A DNA stretch of 64,000 nucleotides, from the NCBI RefSeq assembly GCF_016629525.1, contig NZ_AP024269.1:2542001-2606000 (forward strand). Reading direction: 5' to 3'. Both the position numbers and the translations under genes were made by a program. Below are positions 24,893 to 34,338 of the stretch, one piece after another. The DNA is from Kaistia sp. 32K (lineage in GTDB: Bacteria > Pseudomonadota > Alphaproteobacteria > Rhizobiales > Kaistiaceae). A model generated the notes under the pieces. The model saw only the letters and a list, made by a program, of their open reading frames with translations, made no database searches and had not been told where the DNA came from. Each line of letters starts with the position of its first letter. Positions within the stretch are counted from its first letter, which is position 1.

Positions 24893-26361
24893 ACGAAAAG
24901 CCGCTTAAACACACGGGGAAGCGCGTCGGCGAGGTCTTCGGCGATCAATCCCCGCCCCAGAAGCGCCCCCGCCTCGCCATGCAGCCAGACCGCCGCCGCC
25001 GTCGCCTCGAAAACAGGCATGCCGTCCGCCAGCAGCCCGACGATCATGCCGGCGAGCGTATCGCCGGATCCGGCCGTCGCGAGATAGGGCGGCGCATTGT
25101 CGGCGATCGCGGCCCGCCCCTCGGGATCGGCCACCGTCGTATCGGCGCCCTTCAACAGCACGACGGCGCCGGAACGCGCTGCAGCCTGCCTGGCGCGGTC
25201 GAGCTTGCCCGGCAGGGCTGCCAGGTCCGGAAAGAGCCGTGCGAACTCGCCGTCATGCGGCGTCAGCACGACGGGCGCCGATCTTGCCCGGATCGCGGCG
25301 AAGAGGCGCTCCGGCGCATCGCGAAACGCCGACAGGCCGTCCGCGTCGATCACGACGGCCGCCTGGGAAGCCAACGCCGCCTCGACCAGAGGCCCCGCCA
25401 CCTCGGCCGGCCCGAGCCCGGGACCGAGGCCGACGCTGTTCAGCCGGTGATCCCCAAGCAGGGCGGAAAGCCCCGCCGCGCCCTCGATCCGCTTCAGCAT
25501 GATGGCGGTCAGATGCGCCGCGTTGACCGCCAGCGCGTCCGGCGGCGAGGCGAGCGTCACCAGCCCTGCCCCGACCCGGAGCGCCGCGCGCGCGGCGAGC
25601 CGCGCCGCCCCGGTCTGCGTCATGCCGCCGGAAACGATGACCGCATGACCGCGGTCGTATTTGTGACCATCGACCTTGAGGGTCGGCAGGACCGGCAGCC
25701 AGAGCTCCGGGCGATTGAGGCACGCGCGGGGACTGATGGCGTCGAGGACGGCGGGAGAAATACCGATATCGGCGACGGCCAGGCGCCCGACATGCGCCCT
25801 GCCCGGCATCAGCACATGGCCCGGCTTCGGCCGGAAGAACGTCACCGTCTCGTCGGCGCGGACGGCGACGCCGAGCACCTCGCCCGTCTCGCCCTGGATG
25901 CCGCTCGGAAGATCGACGGCGACGACATGCGCCTTCGAGGCATTGATGGCGGCGATCGCCTCGGCCGCCTCGCCAGCAATCCCCCGATCAAGCCCGGCGC
26001 CGAACAGCGCATCGATGATCACGCCGGCGCCGGCGAAATCGAGCGCGCCGAGTGGGAGCGTCTCGCCTTTCCAGGCAGCCGCCGCGAGCGCTGCGTCGCC
26101 CTTCAGGCGGTCGAGCGCCCCGAGCAGGCCGAGCTGAACCCGGTAGCCCCGCTCGGCCAGCAGCCGGGCGGCAACGAACCCGTCGCCGCCATTGTTGCCC
26201 GGTCCGCAGGCAATGACGACCGGCGTCTCGCGCGACCAGGGCGCGACGGCGTCGGCGACGGCGCGCCCGGCCACTTCCATCAGCGCGATGCCCGGGGTTC
26301 CCGCCGCGATCGTCAGGCGGTCCGCCTCGGCCATTTCCGCCGGCGTCAATAGCTCCAACAT
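24889..26361 (-). CDS. nnr: bifunctional NAD(P)H-hydrate repair enzyme (epimerase + ADP-dependent dehydratase)
   Basis: Repairs damaged NADHX and NADPHX. The N-terminal half (about 1-210) is the NnrE epimerase with CGPGNNGGDGFVAARLL. The C-terminal half (about 225-485) is the NnrD dehydratase with VVLTPHDGEFARLFPD and the ATP/ADP motif AGSGDTLAGMIVGLL. At 490 residues the fusion has the standard bacterial length. No partner gene is needed. Expression probably continues toward tRNA-Leu but that gene has its own promoter. Confidence 0.93.
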   Translation of the reverse strand: MLELLTPAEMAEADRLTIAAGTPGIALMEVAGRAVADAVAPWSRETPVVIACGPGNNGGDGFVAARLLAERGYRVQLGLLGALDRLKGDAALAAAAWKGETLPLGALDFAGAGVIIDALFGAGLDRGIAGEAAEAIAAINASKAHVVAVDLPSGIQGETGEVLGVAVRADETVTFFRPKPGHVLMPGRAHVGRLAVADIGISPAVLDAISPRACLNRPELWLPVLPTLKVDGHKYDRGHAVIVSGGMTQTGAARLAARAALRVGAGLVTLASPPDALAVNAAHLTAIMLKRIEGAAGLSALLGDHRLNSVGLGPGLGPAEVAGPLVEAALASQAAVVIDADGLSAFRDAPERLFAAIRARSAPVVLTPHDGEFARLFPDLAALPGKLDRARQAAARSGAVVLLKGADTTVADPEGRAAIADNAPPYLATAGSGDTLAGMIVGLLADGMPVFEATAAAVWLHGEAGALLGRGLIAEDLADALPRVFKRLFV

Positions 26362-26583
26362 GCTGCTCCCCGTCGCCCATCAATCCGGCCGGCCGGATTC
26401 CGGCCGCCGCAATCTTCCCTAGCATGGGCTAGACGAGCGAAATGCCGCAATCAGCATCTTCATTCGGCCGCACGAACCTGCGACAACCGGCCTCTGTCAT
26501 CCGCGGGCCGATCCGTGCCGGGCAAGGTTGTTCATTTACCCGGCAGGAGTAAGTTCGCCCCAGCCATTCAGTCGGAACCTCCC

Positions 26584-27015
26584 ATGACCGCTCTCATCCA
26601 GATCAACGACGATTTCTTCGTGGCCGGCCAGATCGCGCTGCAGGATTTCGCCACCCTCGCCGGCCAGGGCTTCAAGGCCGTCGTCAACAATCGCCCGGAC
26701 GGCGAAGAGCCGAGCCAGCCGAGCTCCGCCGAGGAAGCGGCTGCCGCCGCTGCTGCCGGCGTCCGCTATGAGCAGATCCCGGTCACCGGCCCGTCGATCA
26801 GCGAAGCGGACGTGCGCGCGCTGCAGGCCGTCCTCGCCGAGACGGACGGCCCCGTCCTCGCGCATTGCCGGAGCGGCACCCGCTCGCTGACGCTCTACGC
26901 GATCGGCGAAGTGCTCGATGGCCGCATGCAGCGCGATGAATTGCAGGCCTTCGGCATCGATCACGGCATCGACCTGCGCGGTGCGGAGGCATGGCTGGCC
27001 CGCAACGGCCGCTAA
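26584..27015 (+). CDS. DUF442 / TIGR01244-type phosphatase-rhodanese-like protein
   Basis: 143 residues from MTALIQINDDFFVAGQIALQ. The catalytic loop HCRSGTRS has the Cys and Arg of the dual-specificity phosphatase/rhodanese-like fold, and VVNNRPDGEEPSQPSS is the usual family signature. Homologues are often fused to beta-lactamase-fold sulfur dioxygenases, so a role in sulfide or persulfide handling is possible. It is a monocistronic plus-strand gene between nnr and glnB. Confidence 0.8.
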   Translation: MTALIQINDDFFVAGQIALQDFATLAGQGFKAVVNNRPDGEEPSQPSSAEEAAAAAAAGVRYEQIPVTGPSISEADVRALQAVLAETDGPVLAHCRSGTRSLTLYAIGEVLDGRMQRDELQAFGIDHGIDLRGAEAWLARNGR

Positions 27016-27073
27016 TTTGCGCGCGGCGAAGGAGCGAGACTGCCACCTTGTTGTTCATTTGCCCAATAAATGA

Positions 27074-27589
<516 letters not shown>

Positions 27590-27706
27590 CCCCCATTCTG
27601 CCGGCGATCCCCTCGCCGGAACCCCACCCGAAGCCGGCGCCGCCGGCTTGTTGCTTGCCTCAGCCACGACCGGGCACACAGTTCACCTGATAGAAGGAAG
27701 AGAGTT

Positions 27707-29116
27707 ATGACGACCGCGAAAGACGTCCTGAAGCTCATCAAGGAGCAGGACGTGAAGTATGTGGATTTCCGGTTCACGGATCCGCGCGGCAAGTGGCAGC
27801 ACGTGACGTTCGACATCGGCATGATCGACGAGGAAATCTTCGCCGAAGGCACGATGTTCGACGGTTCCTCGATCGCCGGCTGGAAGGCGATCAACGAGTC
27901 CGACATGCTGCTGATGCCCGATCCGTCCACCGCCACCATCGACCCGTTCTTCGCGCAGTCGACGCTCTCGATCGTTTGCGACGTGCTCGAGCCGTCGACC
28001 GGCGAAGCCTATGACCGCGATCCGCGCGGCATCGCCAAGAAGGCCGAAGCCTATCTGAAGCAGACCAAGATCGGCGACACCGTCTATGTCGGTCCGGAAG
28101 CCGAATTCTTCGTCTTCGACGACGTCAAGTTCTCGGCCACGCCGTACAACACGGGCTTCAAGCTCGACGACATCGAGCTGCCGACCAACTCCGACACCGA
28201 CTACGAGAGCGGCAACCTCGGCCACCGCGTCCGCACCAAGGGCGGCTACTTCCCGGTTCCGCCGATCGACAGCCTGCAGGACATGCGCGGCGACATGCTG
28301 GCGGCCATGCAGTCGATGGGCGTCGTCGTCGAGAAGCACCACCACGAGGTGGCCTCGGCCCAGCACGAGCTCGGCGTCAAGTTCGGCACGCTCGTGACGA
28401 TGGCCGACCACATGCAGATCTACAAGTACGCGATCCACAACGTCGCGAACTCGTATGGCAAGACTGCCACCTTCATGCCGAAGCCGGTCTATGGCGACAA
28501 CGGCTCGGGCATGCATGTGCACCAGTCGATCTGGAAGGACGGCAAGCCGGTGTTCGCCGGCAACGAGTACGCCGATCTCTCCGAGACCTGCCTCTACTAC
28601 ATCGGCGGCATCATCAAGCATGCCAAGTCGCTGAACGCCTTCACCAACCCGCTGACCAACTCCTACAAGCGTCTGGTCCCGGGCTACGAGGCTCCGGTGC
28701 TGCTGGCCTACTCGGCCCGCAACCGTTCGGCTTCCTGCCGTATTCCGTTCGCCACCTCGCCGAAGGCGAAGCGCGTCGAAGTCCGCTTCCCGGATCCGGG
28801 CGCGAACCCCTACCTCGCCTTCGCCGCCATGCTGATGGCCGGCCTCGACGGCATCAAGAACAAGATCCATCCGGGCGCCGCGATGGACAAGAACCTCTAT
28901 GACCTGCCTCCGAAGGAACTGAAGAAGATCCCGACGGTCTGCGGTTCGCTGCGCGAGGCGCTGGTGTCGCTCGAGAAGGACAACGCCTACCTGCTGGAAG
29001 GCGGCGTCTTCTCGAAGTCGATGATCGACGCCTACATCGAGCTCAAGATGGAAGAAGTCATCCGCTTCGAGCACACCCCGCATCCGGTCGAGTTCGACAT
29101 GTACTACTCGGTCTGA
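27707..29116 (+). CDS. glnA: glutamine synthetase type I
   Basis: Dodecameric enzyme that makes glutamine from glutamate and ammonia; 469 residues. The catalytic signature FDGSSIAGW lies near residue 50 and GSGMHVHQS in the middle. The adenylylation tyrosine is Y398 in DKNLYDLPP, so activity is probably controlled by GlnE. AGGAAGAGAG stands just before the ATG. Co-transcribed with glnB from the RpoN promoter and closed by a terminator. Confidence 0.97.
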   Translation: MTTAKDVLKLIKEQDVKYVDFRFTDPRGKWQHVTFDIGMIDEEIFAEGTMFDGSSIAGWKAINESDMLLMPDPSTATIDPFFAQSTLSIVCDVLEPSTGEAYDRDPRGIAKKAEAYLKQTKIGDTVYVGPEAEFFVFDDVKFSATPYNTGFKLDDIELPTNSDTDYESGNLGHRVRTKGGYFPVPPIDSLQDMRGDMLAAMQSMGVVVEKHHHEVASAQHELGVKFGTLVTMADHMQIYKYAIHNVANSYGKTATFMPKPVYGDNGSGMHVHQSIWKDGKPVFAGNEYADLSETCLYYIGGIIKHAKSLNAFTNPLTNSYKRLVPGYEAPVLLAYSARNRSASCRIPFATSPKAKRVEVRFPDPGANPYLAFAAMLMAGLDGIKNKIHPGAAMDKNLYDLPPKELKKIPTVCGSLREALVSLEKDNAYLLEGGVFSKSMIDAYIELKMEEVIRFEHTPHPVEFDMYYSV

Positions 29117-29138
29117 TTGGACCAGGATGTCGTTTCAG

Positions 29139-29168
29139 CGGGGCGCCTTCGGGCGCCCCGTTTCGTTT
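29139..29168 (+). terminator. intrinsic terminator of glnBA
   Basis: A perfect 9-bp stem CGGGGCGCC / GGCGCCCCG with TTCG loop is followed by TTTCGTTT, 22 bases after the glnA stop. Confidence 0.85.
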
Positions 29169-29208
29169 CAACCAGGCTCACCACCGATCAAAGGCCTCAG
29201 GAGGCACG

Positions 29209-29616
29209 ATGACCGCCCAGAACGCACCGGACTTCCCCCATCAGACGACAATCCCCGTCATCCGCACCATCGCCATGCCGCACGACACCAATCCGGCAGG
29301 CGACATTTTCGGCGGCTGGCTGATGTCGCAGATGGATCTGGGCGCGAGCACGATCGCGACCCGCCGCGCGCGGGGACGGACCGTGACAGCCTCGGTGGAC
29401 GGAATGTCGTTTCTGAGCCCGGTCTTCGTCGGCGATGAAGTCACGATCTACGGGCGCATTCTCTCCACCGGGCGGTCCTCGATGCGCGTCTTCGTCGAAG
29501 CCTGGCGGCGCAACCGCGAGAGCCATGACGTCACCAAGGTGACGGAGGCGACCTTCACCTTCGTGGCGATCGACGCGACGCGCAAATCGCGGCCGCTGCC
29601 GCCGGAAGAGGAATAG
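29209..29616 (+). CDS. acyl-CoA thioesterase, hotdog fold (YciA-like)
   Basis: 135 residues. The segment NPAGDIFGGWLMSQMDLGAS is the catalytic-loop and helix signature of the YciA/BFIT thioesterases, with the conserved Asp and Gly-Gly. VDGMSFLSPVFVGDEVTIYG forms the adjacent strand. It probably hydrolyses acyl-CoA esters in the cytosol. The start is supported by AGGAGG upstream. Separated from glnA by a terminator. Confidence 0.88.
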   Translation: MTAQNAPDFPHQTTIPVIRTIAMPHDTNPAGDIFGGWLMSQMDLGASTIATRRARGRTVTASVDGMSFLSPVFVGDEVTIYGRILSTGRSSMRVFVEAWRRNRESHDVTKVTEATFTFVAIDATRKSRPLPPEEE

Positions 29617-29670
29617 GCGCGCGGCAGAGGCTGCCCTTCACCTCTCGCTCAGAAACCCTTGCAAGGCACC

Positions 29671-29798
29671 ACCCTCATCATGCTGAGGGGCCCGCAGGGC
29701 CGTCTCGAAGCATGCAGAGCGGCTGTGCCATCGATAATTGCGCCGAGATCGTGCGTCCTTCGAGGCCCGAGCTGCGCTCAGGCACCTCAGGATGATGG
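29671..29798. repeat. intergenic inverted repeat
   Basis: Arms of about 44 bases, CCTCATCATGCTGAGG... at 29671-29714 and an imperfect complement at 29755-29798 ending CACCTCAGGATGATGG. This resembles palindromic elements found repeatedly between genes in Rhizobiales. The following stretch 29845-29890 (CTCTCCCGTCTGGCGAGAGA and GGTTGGGGTGAGGG) also looks like a dispersed intergenic element. No gene is present in 29617-29907. Confidence 0.5.
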
Positions 29799-29907
29799 AT
29801 ATCGAGCGCCGCATGACGGCAGGACAGGGATGCGCGAGGGAAGCCCCTCTCCCGTCTGGCGAGAGAGGGTTGGGGTGAGGGTGTTCGGCCCCCGCCCCTT
29901 TCGAAAA

Positions 29908-30786
29908 TTACACGTCGCGGAAGCGCGAGACCGGCGAGCCGGCGACCGGCGACTCGCCGATAAACACCGAGCCGGTCAGAGGCCAGCGCTGCAGCTGCTC
30001 TTCTGTGCGGCCATCGCGCAGGCTGGTCAGGAACAGTGTTTTCAGGTCCGGGCCGCCGAAGGCCGGCATGGTCGGCGCAGCGGCCGGCACGTCATAGCTC
30101 GCCAGCAGTTCGCCCTCAGGCGAGAAGCGGTTCAGCTTGGCGCCGGAGACGCCGGCGCTCCAATAGTTGCCCTCGGCATCGGTCGCGCCGCCATCCGGCC
30201 GGCCGATCGTGTCGTCGAGCACGGCGATGCGCTTGCGATCGCTGATCTCGCCGGTCGCGGGATCGAAGGCCCAGCGATCGATCCAGGGGCCGCGCGAATC
30301 GGAATGGAACATCGTCCGCCCGTCCGGCGAGAAGGCGAGGCCGTTCGAGACCATCAGCCCGTCGATCTTCTTCTCGACCGTGCCGTCCGGCGAGACGCGA
30401 TAGAGCGCGCAGACCGGCTGGCGATTCGCGTCCATGGTGCCGACCCAGAAGCAGCCATCCGGCCCGACCTTGCCGTCGTTCAGACGCGTATCCGGCATGT
30501 CGGCCTCGATCTCGGCCAGCGTCGTGCTCTCGCCCGTCTCGGGATCGAAGATCACGACGCTGTCGCGCAGCGCCACGACGAAGCGGCCGCTCTCGGTCAG
30601 GCCGAACGAGCCGACGACCGTCGGGAAGCGCCACACCTTCGTATCGCCCGTCGCGAGATCGACGGCATGGATCGCCTTGTCCGGGATGTCGCAATAGAGC
30701 AGCCGGTTGTTGCGGTCGTCATAGACGGCGCTCTCGGCCAGCTGGTGCAGGGTGGGAACAAGCGGGCGAAGGCCGAGATCCGTCAT
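29908..30786 (-). CDS. SMP-30/gluconolactonase family sugar lactonase
   Basis: 292-residue six-bladed beta-propeller that hydrolyses sugar lactones with a divalent metal. Metal-site motifs are visible: LAESAVYD near the N-terminus, LNDGKVGPDGCFWVGTMD, VSNGLAFSPDGRTMFH and GRPDGGATDAEGNYW. Next to uronate dehydrogenase it is a good candidate for opening the aldaro-lactone that enzyme makes. It is transcribed away from the dehydratase/aldolase gene at 30998, sharing the 211-base divergent promoter region. Start MTDLGLRPLVPTL; an earlier start would be basic and out of character. Confidence 0.85.
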   Translation of the reverse strand: MTDLGLRPLVPTLHQLAESAVYDDRNNRLLYCDIPDKAIHAVDLATGDTKVWRFPTVVGSFGLTESGRFVVALRDSVVIFDPETGESTTLAEIEADMPDTRLNDGKVGPDGCFWVGTMDANRQPVCALYRVSPDGTVEKKIDGLMVSNGLAFSPDGRTMFHSDSRGPWIDRWAFDPATGEISDRKRIAVLDDTIGRPDGGATDAEGNYWSAGVSGAKLNRFSPEGELLASYDVPAAAPTMPAFGGPDLKTLFLTSLRDGRTEEQLQRWPLTGSVFIGESPVAGSPVSRFRDV

Positions 30787-30960
30787 GAATGAGCTCCTGA
30801 TGATGCGAGGGCGCAACCATCGCATGCGGCGCTTCCCGCGTCGACCGCTCCAGGGCCGGCTGTGACGGCGGAAACACAGGTCAATTGTCATCTCTTCCGG
30901 CAATCGCGGCCCGATTCTGCAACCAACCTGTCAAATTGGGTCGCCAAATCGCAACGAATA

Positions 30961-30977
30961 TGTAATAAGAAATTACA
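30961..30977. promoter_or_regulatory. candidate operator, perfect dyad
   Basis: TGTAAT-AAGAA-ATTACA is a perfect 6-5-6 inverted repeat, AT-rich in a GC-rich neighbourhood, ending 20 bases before the ATG at 30998. Its size fits a dimeric repressor of the GntR or LacI class. The regulator itself is not in the window. Confidence 0.5.
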
Positions 30978-30997
30978 AGTTGAGCTGGAGAACCCCG

Positions 30998-31945
30998 ATG
31001 AAGACCGATGCCGTCACGCCTGCCGATCTCGCGCGCTCCGTCCTCTCGGTACCGCCCCTGCCGCGCGGCGCGGATGGCGCAATTCATGAGGGCGAGACGC
31101 GCCGCCTGGTCGACTGGCTGCACGCCGGCGGCGTCACGACCTACATGTTCGGCGGCAACGCCAACCTCTACAATATCGGCGTCGGCGAGTTCGCGACGCT
31201 GCTGGACGTCCTGGAGCGAGTTTCGCCCGCCGACGGCTGGGTGATCCCCTCGATCGGCGCCGACTACGGCAAGGCCTGCGACCAGGTCGACTTGCTGCGC
31301 GAGCGCGCCTTCCCGACCGCCATGCTGCTGCCCCTCACCTTCCCGGCCACGCCCGCCGGCGTCGCCACGGGCCTGCGCAAGCTCGCCGACCGCTATGGCA
31401 AGCCGCTGATCGCCTATGTGAAGAACGAGGGTTATATCGGGGCGCGCGATCTTGCCGCGCTGATCGCCGACGGCGCGGTGTGCACCGTCAAATACGCCGT
31501 GGTCCGCAAGGATCCGGCCGAGGATCCGCTGCTCTCCGAGCTGCTCTCGGCGACGGGATCGGGCGAGCGGATCATCAGCGGCATCGGCGAACGGCCGGTG
31601 ATCGACCACGTCACGCGTTTCGGCCTCAACGCCTTCACCTCCGGCTCGGTCTGCGTCGCGCCGCATCTCTCGACCGCGATCCTCAAGGCGCTGAAGCGCG
31701 GCGACACGGCCGAGGCGGCAGCCTTGCGCGAACACTTCATCCCGCTCGAGGATCTCCGCGACCGGCATTCGCCGATCCGCGTGCTGCATGCCGCGGTGAA
31801 GGAGGCCGGCATCGCCGAGACCGGGCCGATGTCCGAATTCCTCAGCAACCTCGACGACCCGGCGCTCCTGGCCGAAATCCGCGCCGCCGCCGAGACCCTG
31901 CGCGCCAGGAGCCTTGAGCGGGCCGAGACAAGCGCCGTAGGCTGA
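30998..31945 (+). CDS. dihydrodipicolinate synthase family aldolase/dehydratase
   Basis: 315 residues, class I aldolase TIM barrel. The Schiff-base lysine is most likely K165 in CTVKYAVV. VTTYMFGGNANLYNIGVGEF corresponds to the GTTGE-type loop but is altered, so it is not lysine-biosynthetic DapA. Members of this family include 5-dehydro-4-deoxyglucarate dehydratase (KdgD), the enzyme that follows uronate oxidation. Given the neighbouring Udh and lactonase, that role is likely but unproven. The start MKTDAVTPADL has CTGGAG upstream. It is 33 bases from udh. Confidence 0.75.
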   Translation: MKTDAVTPADLARSVLSVPPLPRGADGAIHEGETRRLVDWLHAGGVTTYMFGGNANLYNIGVGEFATLLDVLERVSPADGWVIPSIGADYGKACDQVDLLRERAFPTAMLLPLTFPATPAGVATGLRKLADRYGKPLIAYVKNEGYIGARDLAALIADGAVCTVKYAVVRKDPAEDPLLSELLSATGSGERIISGIGERPVIDHVTRFGLNAFTSGSVCVAPHLSTAILKALKRGDTAEAAALREHFIPLEDLRDRHSPIRVLHAAVKEAGIAETGPMSEFLSNLDDPALLAEIRAAAETLRARSLERAETSAVG

Positions 31946-31978
31946 ACGGAGAAACGGGCCGGCGCGGGAGACCTAAGG

Positions 31979-32782
31979 ATGCCCTATCACCGCGTTCTCC
32001 TGACCGGCGCCGCCGGCCAGCTCGGCCGCGAATTGCGGACGCGGCTCGCGGGCCGCTTTCCCGTCCTCCGCCTTTCCGACATCGCCGAGATGGCGCCGGC
32101 CGGTCCCGGCGAGGAGGTCATCCGCTGCGATCTCGCCGATGCCGCCGCCGTGGCCGAGCTCTGCCGCGACGTCGACGCGATCCTGCATTTCGGCGGGCAA
32201 TCGACGGAGGCGGACTGGGACACGGTCCTCGCCGCCAACATCGCCGGCAGCTTCCATCTCTGGGAGGGCGCGCGGCAGGCCGGAGTTCGGCGCATCGTCT
32301 TCGCCAGCTCGAACCACGCGATCGGTATGCAACGCCGCTCGTCGCGGCTCGACCACACGGCGCGGGCAGCGCCCGACAGCCGCTACGGCCTCTCCAAGGC
32401 GTTCGGCGAGGATCTCGCCGCGCTCTATGCCTACAAGCACGGCATCGCCGCGCTTTGCATCCGCATCGGCTCGTCCTATGCCGAGCCGGCCGACGCGCGG
32501 CAGCTTTCGACCTGGATGTCGTTCGACGACCTCGTCCGGATGATCGAGGTCGGACTTGCGGCCGACTACACCTACGAGATTGTCTACGGCGTCTCCGACA
32601 ATACCAGCTCGTTCTGGGACAATTCGAATGCCGAGCGGCTCGGCTACCATCCCGCCGACAGCGCCGATCGCTTCATCGACGCGCTGAGAGACAGGCGAAG
32701 CGACGACCCGACCGCCGAGCGGACCCAGGGCGGCAGCTTCGCCAGCGTCGACTTCGACGGAGACCCGGACGCCCTGCCCTGA
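31979..32782 (+). CDS. udh: uronate dehydrogenase (NAD-dependent SDR)
   Basis: 267 residues, matching the roughly 265 of the Agrobacterium enzyme that oxidises D-galacturonate and D-glucuronate to aldaro-lactones. The Rossmann motif LLTGAAGQLGREL is at the N-terminus. FASSNHAIG contains the substrate-binding Ser/Asn/His, and Y136-GLS-K140 is the catalytic pair. RIGSSYAEPADARQLSTW is also characteristic. It directly follows the aldolase/dehydratase gene and precedes the ABC transporter. Confidence 0.88.
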   Translation: MPYHRVLLTGAAGQLGRELRTRLAGRFPVLRLSDIAEMAPAGPGEEVIRCDLADAAAVAELCRDVDAILHFGGQSTEADWDTVLAANIAGSFHLWEGARQAGVRRIVFASSNHAIGMQRRSSRLDHTARAAPDSRYGLSKAFGEDLAALYAYKHGIAALCIRIGSSYAEPADARQLSTWMSFDDLVRMIEVGLAADYTYEIVYGVSDNTSSFWDNSNAERLGYHPADSADRFIDALRDRRSDDPTAERTQGGSFASVDFDGDPDALP

Positions 32783-33115
32783 ACGCGTCGGGCCCGGAGC
32801 CGTCACATGCCAGGCTCCCCACCCGTCAAGCGCGCCCACCGCCAGCACCATGCGCCGGATATTCTGCACATGCCGCAACGCGATGTCGCGTTGCAACAAG
32901 TTGAAATCATACCAAGTTTCGAACCATTTAAGTCTTGTGCGGCGCAACAACACAATTTACGGGCCGATTTTTTGCCTGTTGCCGCTGAGGAGCGACCCTC
33001 AAAATCGCGACAACTTGCGTCAGGCGACCGTTGCGGGGCCTTGATGGCTTGCCTATGCTTCCCTCATCTCGGACCGACGCTGAGCGTCCCGAGTTGGCTA
33101 TTGGGGAGGATAGTT
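32783..33115 (+). other. leader/promoter region of the sugar ABC transporter
   Basis: 333 bases with no gene. It contains the perfect dyad at 32875-32894 and then an AT-richer stretch (32895-32970) where a promoter is expected. GGGGAGGA sits just before the ATG of the binding protein. The gap and dyad suggest that the transporter has a promoter separate from udh. Confidence 0.5.
32875..32894. promoter_or_regulatory. candidate operator upstream of ABC transporter
   Basis: GCAACGCGA-TG-TCGCGTTGC is a perfect 9-bp inverted repeat with a 2-base centre, about 220 bases before the binding-protein ATG. It shares no sequence with the dyad at 30961, so a different regulator is implied. Confidence 0.5.
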
Positions 33116-34201
33116 ATGAAGAAGATTCTGACGACGCTTGCGCTTGGCGCATCGGTCTCGCTGATCGCCACCGCGGCGTATGCCCAGGGTGGTGGCAGCC
33201 TCGGCAAGGCCGTTGGCGGCTATTCGTTCGAGGACGCCGCCAAGGAAGCGCCGACGACCAAGGATTTCCATTCCAAGGACGGCAAGCTCACTTTCGCGAT
33301 CGTCACCCATACCGCCGGCAACGGCTTCTTCGATCCGACCTATGTCGGCGCCCAGGTCGCGGCCAACGCCTTCGGCATCAACCTGATCAAGCTCGGTTCG
33401 GAAGCGCCGGTCGACGACATTCCGCGCGAGATCGAGATCCTCAACCAGGTCATCAACGACCCGACGATCGACGGCCTGATCATGACGACGCCGCAGTCGG
33501 GCGCCTATGACGACATCGTCAGAAAGGCCTTCGCCAACGGCATCCCGGTCGCCACCACCAACTCGTTCGACCCGAAGATCGCCAACCGCTCGCAGATCAG
33601 CCATACTGGCCAGCTCTCGACGGCCGCCGCGATCGGCGGCGAAGCGCTCGCCAAATGCGTCATCGACAGTGGCGCCAAGGGCGGCTCGATCATCTTCCCG
33701 TCGACGACCACGCTCGGCAACGAGGAAGTGAACCGCCGCGTCACGGCCGCCTTCGAAGCCGCCGTCAAGGTGCTCAACGACGCCGGTCGCCTGGCTGACT
33801 TCAAGGTCGACGCCGGTCCGGAGAACATCGGCATCGACGTCAACAAGGACGACATCACCAACTCGGTCGTCTCGCTGATCGAATCGCGCGGCGACGTCGT
33901 CGGCGCCTTCGCCGCCAACGGCTTCGTCACGCCGGCGCTCGGCGACGCGGTCGCCCAGCTGAAGCAAAACGGCAAGATCTGCGCCTTCGGCTTCGACCTC
34001 GGACCGAAGCAGCAGGAGCAGATCCGCACCGGCGCGCTCACCGGCTCGCTCGGCCAGCAGCCCTTCCTGCAGGGCTTCTGGCCCGTCGCCCAGCTCTACC
34101 TCCAGATCGACCGCGGCGTCTCCGCCGCCAATCTCGACACGAGCGCGCAGCTCGTGACGAAGGACACGGTCGACCTGGTCGGCAAGCGCTTCGAAAACTG
34201 A
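33116..34201 (+). CDS. sugar ABC transporter, periplasmic binding protein
   Basis: 361 residues with a signal peptide (MKKILTTLALGASVSLIATA, cleavage after AYA). The mature part is a type I periplasmic binding protein of the RbsB/FrcB class, with FAIVTHTAGNGFFDPTYVG at the first hinge strand and GKICAFGFDLGPKQQEQI in the second lobe. It captures a monosaccharide or sugar acid for the fused permease. The start follows GGGGAGGA. A strong hairpin after its stop probably raises its level over the permease. Confidence 0.9.
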   Translation: MKKILTTLALGASVSLIATAAYAQGGGSLGKAVGGYSFEDAAKEAPTTKDFHSKDGKLTFAIVTHTAGNGFFDPTYVGAQVAANAFGINLIKLGSEAPVDDIPREIEILNQVINDPTIDGLIMTTPQSGAYDDIVRKAFANGIPVATTNSFDPKIANRSQISHTGQLSTAAAIGGEALAKCVIDSGAKGGSIIFPSTTTLGNEEVNRRVTAAFEAAVKVLNDAGRLADFKVDAGPENIGIDVNKDDITNSVVSLIESRGDVVGAFAANGFVTPALGDAVAQLKQNGKICAFGFDLGPKQQEQIRTGALTGSLGQQPFLQGFWPVAQLYLQIDRGVSAANLDTSAQLVTKDTVDLVGKRFEN

Positions 34202-34209
34202 GCCAGATT

Positions 34210-34239
34210 CCGCCTGCCCTTCGCGAGAGGGGCAGGCGG
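34210..34239 (+). terminator. intercistronic hairpin between binding protein and permease
   Basis: CCGCCTGCCC pairs perfectly with GGGCAGGCGG around a 10-base loop. No T tract follows, so it should stabilise the upstream mRNA or attenuate rather than end transcription, as known for other binding-protein operons. Confidence 0.6.
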
Positions 34240-34338
34240 ACGACGCGACCGCCTCTCCGTCACCGCCGTCTCACCCCCGGCGAGCCGAGGGGCGTGACGC
34301 GGCATGGGGCCGACCGGCTCGTTTCGACGCAAAGACAT

